Positions 63,344 through 64,000 of a stretch of DNA of 64,000 nucleotides are shown one piece after another. The DNA comes from Falsiroseomonas sp041690465 (lineage in GTDB: Bacteria; Pseudomonadota; Alphaproteobacteria; Acetobacterales; Acetobacteraceae): NCBI RefSeq assembly GCF_041690465.1, contig NZ_JAWLHG010000016.1, positions 1 through 64,000 on the forward strand, in the 5' to 3' direction. A model generated the notes under the pieces. That model had not been told where the DNA came from. It ran no database searches and worked only from the letters and a program-made list of their open reading frames with translations. The position numbers were made by a program, and so were the translations under genes. Numbering within the stretch: position 1 is the stretch's first letter; the number at the start of each line of letters is the position of its first letter.

Positions 63344-64000
63344 GAAGGAAGACACCGAAACCCTGCTCGCCCGCCTGACCGAGGCGGAGGCGCTGAAGCA
63401 GGGCGTGATCGACGCCGCCCTCGACGCGGTGATCACCGCCGACCGGGACTGCCGGGTGATCGGCTGGAACGCCGCGGCGGAGCGGATCTTCGGCCATCGC
63501 GCCGCGGAGATCATGGGCCGCCCGATCGGCGACACCATCGTGCCCCCGCACCACCGCGACGCGCATGAGGCCGGTCTCGCCCGCTATCACCGCACGGGCT
63601 GCCCGCACGTGCTCGGCCAGCGGCTTGAGATGGAGGCGATGCGCGCCGATGGCAGCATCTTTCCCTGCGAGCTCTCGATCCATGAGGTGAAGGCGGCGGG
63701 CAGGGTGTTCTTCACCGCCTGGCTGCGCGACCTGACGCCGATGGTGCAGGCGCAGGTCGAGCTCGCCCGGCAACGCGAGCGGCTGCACCAGTCCGAGAAG
63801 ATGAGCGCGCTCGGCAGTCTGCTGGCCGGCGTCGCGCATGAGCTGAACAACCCGCTCGCGGTGGTGGTGGCGCAGACCACCATGCTGGAGACGATGGCGA
63901 AGGACAGCGCGGTGCGCGAGCGCGCTGCGCGCATCCACGCCGCCGCGGCGCGCTGCGGGCGGATCGTCAAGACCTTCCTCGCCATGGTGCGCCAGCAAGC
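63336..64000 (+). CDS. PAS-domain sensor histidine kinase, partial (3' end beyond window)
   Basis: The first ~221 residues of a histidine kinase from ATG 63336. A PAS domain spans ~20-145 (VIDAALDAVITADRDCRVIG, WNAAAERIFGHRAAEIMGRP, FPCELSIHEVKAAGRVFFTA). No membrane segment precedes it, so sensing is likely cytoplasmic. The dimerisation/phosphoacceptor region follows (SEKMSALGSLLAGVAHELNN) with His168 in the H-box. The ATP-binding domain lies outside the window. It overlaps the OmpR-type regulator gene and is its likely partner. Confidence 0.92.
   Translation, partial: MTEKEDTETLLARLTEAEALKQGVIDAALDAVITADRDCRVIGWNAAAERIFGHRAAEIMGRPIGDTIVPPHHRDAHEAGLARYHRTGCPHVLGQRLEMEAMRADGSIFPCELSIHEVKAAGRVFFTAWLRDLTPMVQAQVELARQRERLHQSEKMSALGSLLAGVAHELNNPLAVVVAQTTMLETMAKDSAVRERAARIHAAAARCGRIVKTFLAMVRQQ

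Overview
The window is high-GC bacterial DNA, packed with genes on both strands. The gene set points to an alphaproteobacterium, most likely Acetobacteraceae (Roseomonas-like): sdhE-mfd divergent from recG, a CtrA-type regulator, an FlbT-type flagellar regulator, an MsrP-type reductase, DUF1232 and a TRAP transporter. The assignment comes from protein content only. I saw no rRNA, CRISPR array, insertion sequence, prophage or replication origin. One tRNA-Thr(GGT) is present.

Layout. (1) 1-8.6 kb: the tail of a probable globin, a DsbA/FrnE-type oxidoreductase, a probably frameshifted exported protein, mfd and sdhE, divergent recG, and a sulfotransferase. (2) 8.7-13.7 kb: an ABC ATPase, an ABC-2 permease, a GldG-like protein and a DUF4340 protein (a Gld-like module), then a NUDIX hydrolase. 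(3) 13.7-16.4 kb, minus strand: MsrP, a small membrane protein and an NtrC-type regulator. (4) 16.5-26.8 kb: a first glycan region. It holds a GT39 enzyme, a GT2-GtrA protein, a KpsMT-like ABC exporter, two related TupA-like ATP-grasp modules (one fused to a glycosyltransferase-like domain), an orphan family 5 solute-binding protein and an RgpF-like protein. (5) 26.9-33.2 kb: tRNA-Thr, a methyltransferase-like protein, an AI-2E-family transporter with an extra soluble domain, a YihY/BrkB protein, a CtrA-like regulator with a degenerate receiver, and flbT. (6) 33.5-45.2 kb: a second glycan region with a GtrB-like GT2, a DUF6311-like membrane protein, an ExoY-type sugar transferase, a Wzx-like flippase, two GT4, two GT2, a YdcF protein and a GT39-like protein. 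(7) 45.3-55.0 kb: an SDR, a large exported choice-of-anchor I/5'-nucleotidase/RTX protein, a complete TRAP transporter and another SDR. (8) 55.0-64 kb: DUF1232, a P-type ATPase fused to a hemerythrin domain, pnp, a nitronate-monooxygenase-like enzyme with a cysteine cluster, a Tyr/Gly-rich secreted protein, an OmpR-type regulator and the start of its PAS histidine kinase.

How the genes fit together. About 20 genes serve surface glycan synthesis by two separate export logics: an ABC exporter in region 4, and a phosphoglycosyltransferase plus flippase in region 6. The strongest candidates for new biology are the paired TupA-like ATP-grasp modules beside the ABC exporter, the CtrA-like pseudo-receiver regulator next to flbT, and three domain fusions (GT-ATP-grasp, AI-2E-soluble domain, P-type ATPase-hemerythrin). 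Two genes appear to lack a canonical start codon and may start with CTG.
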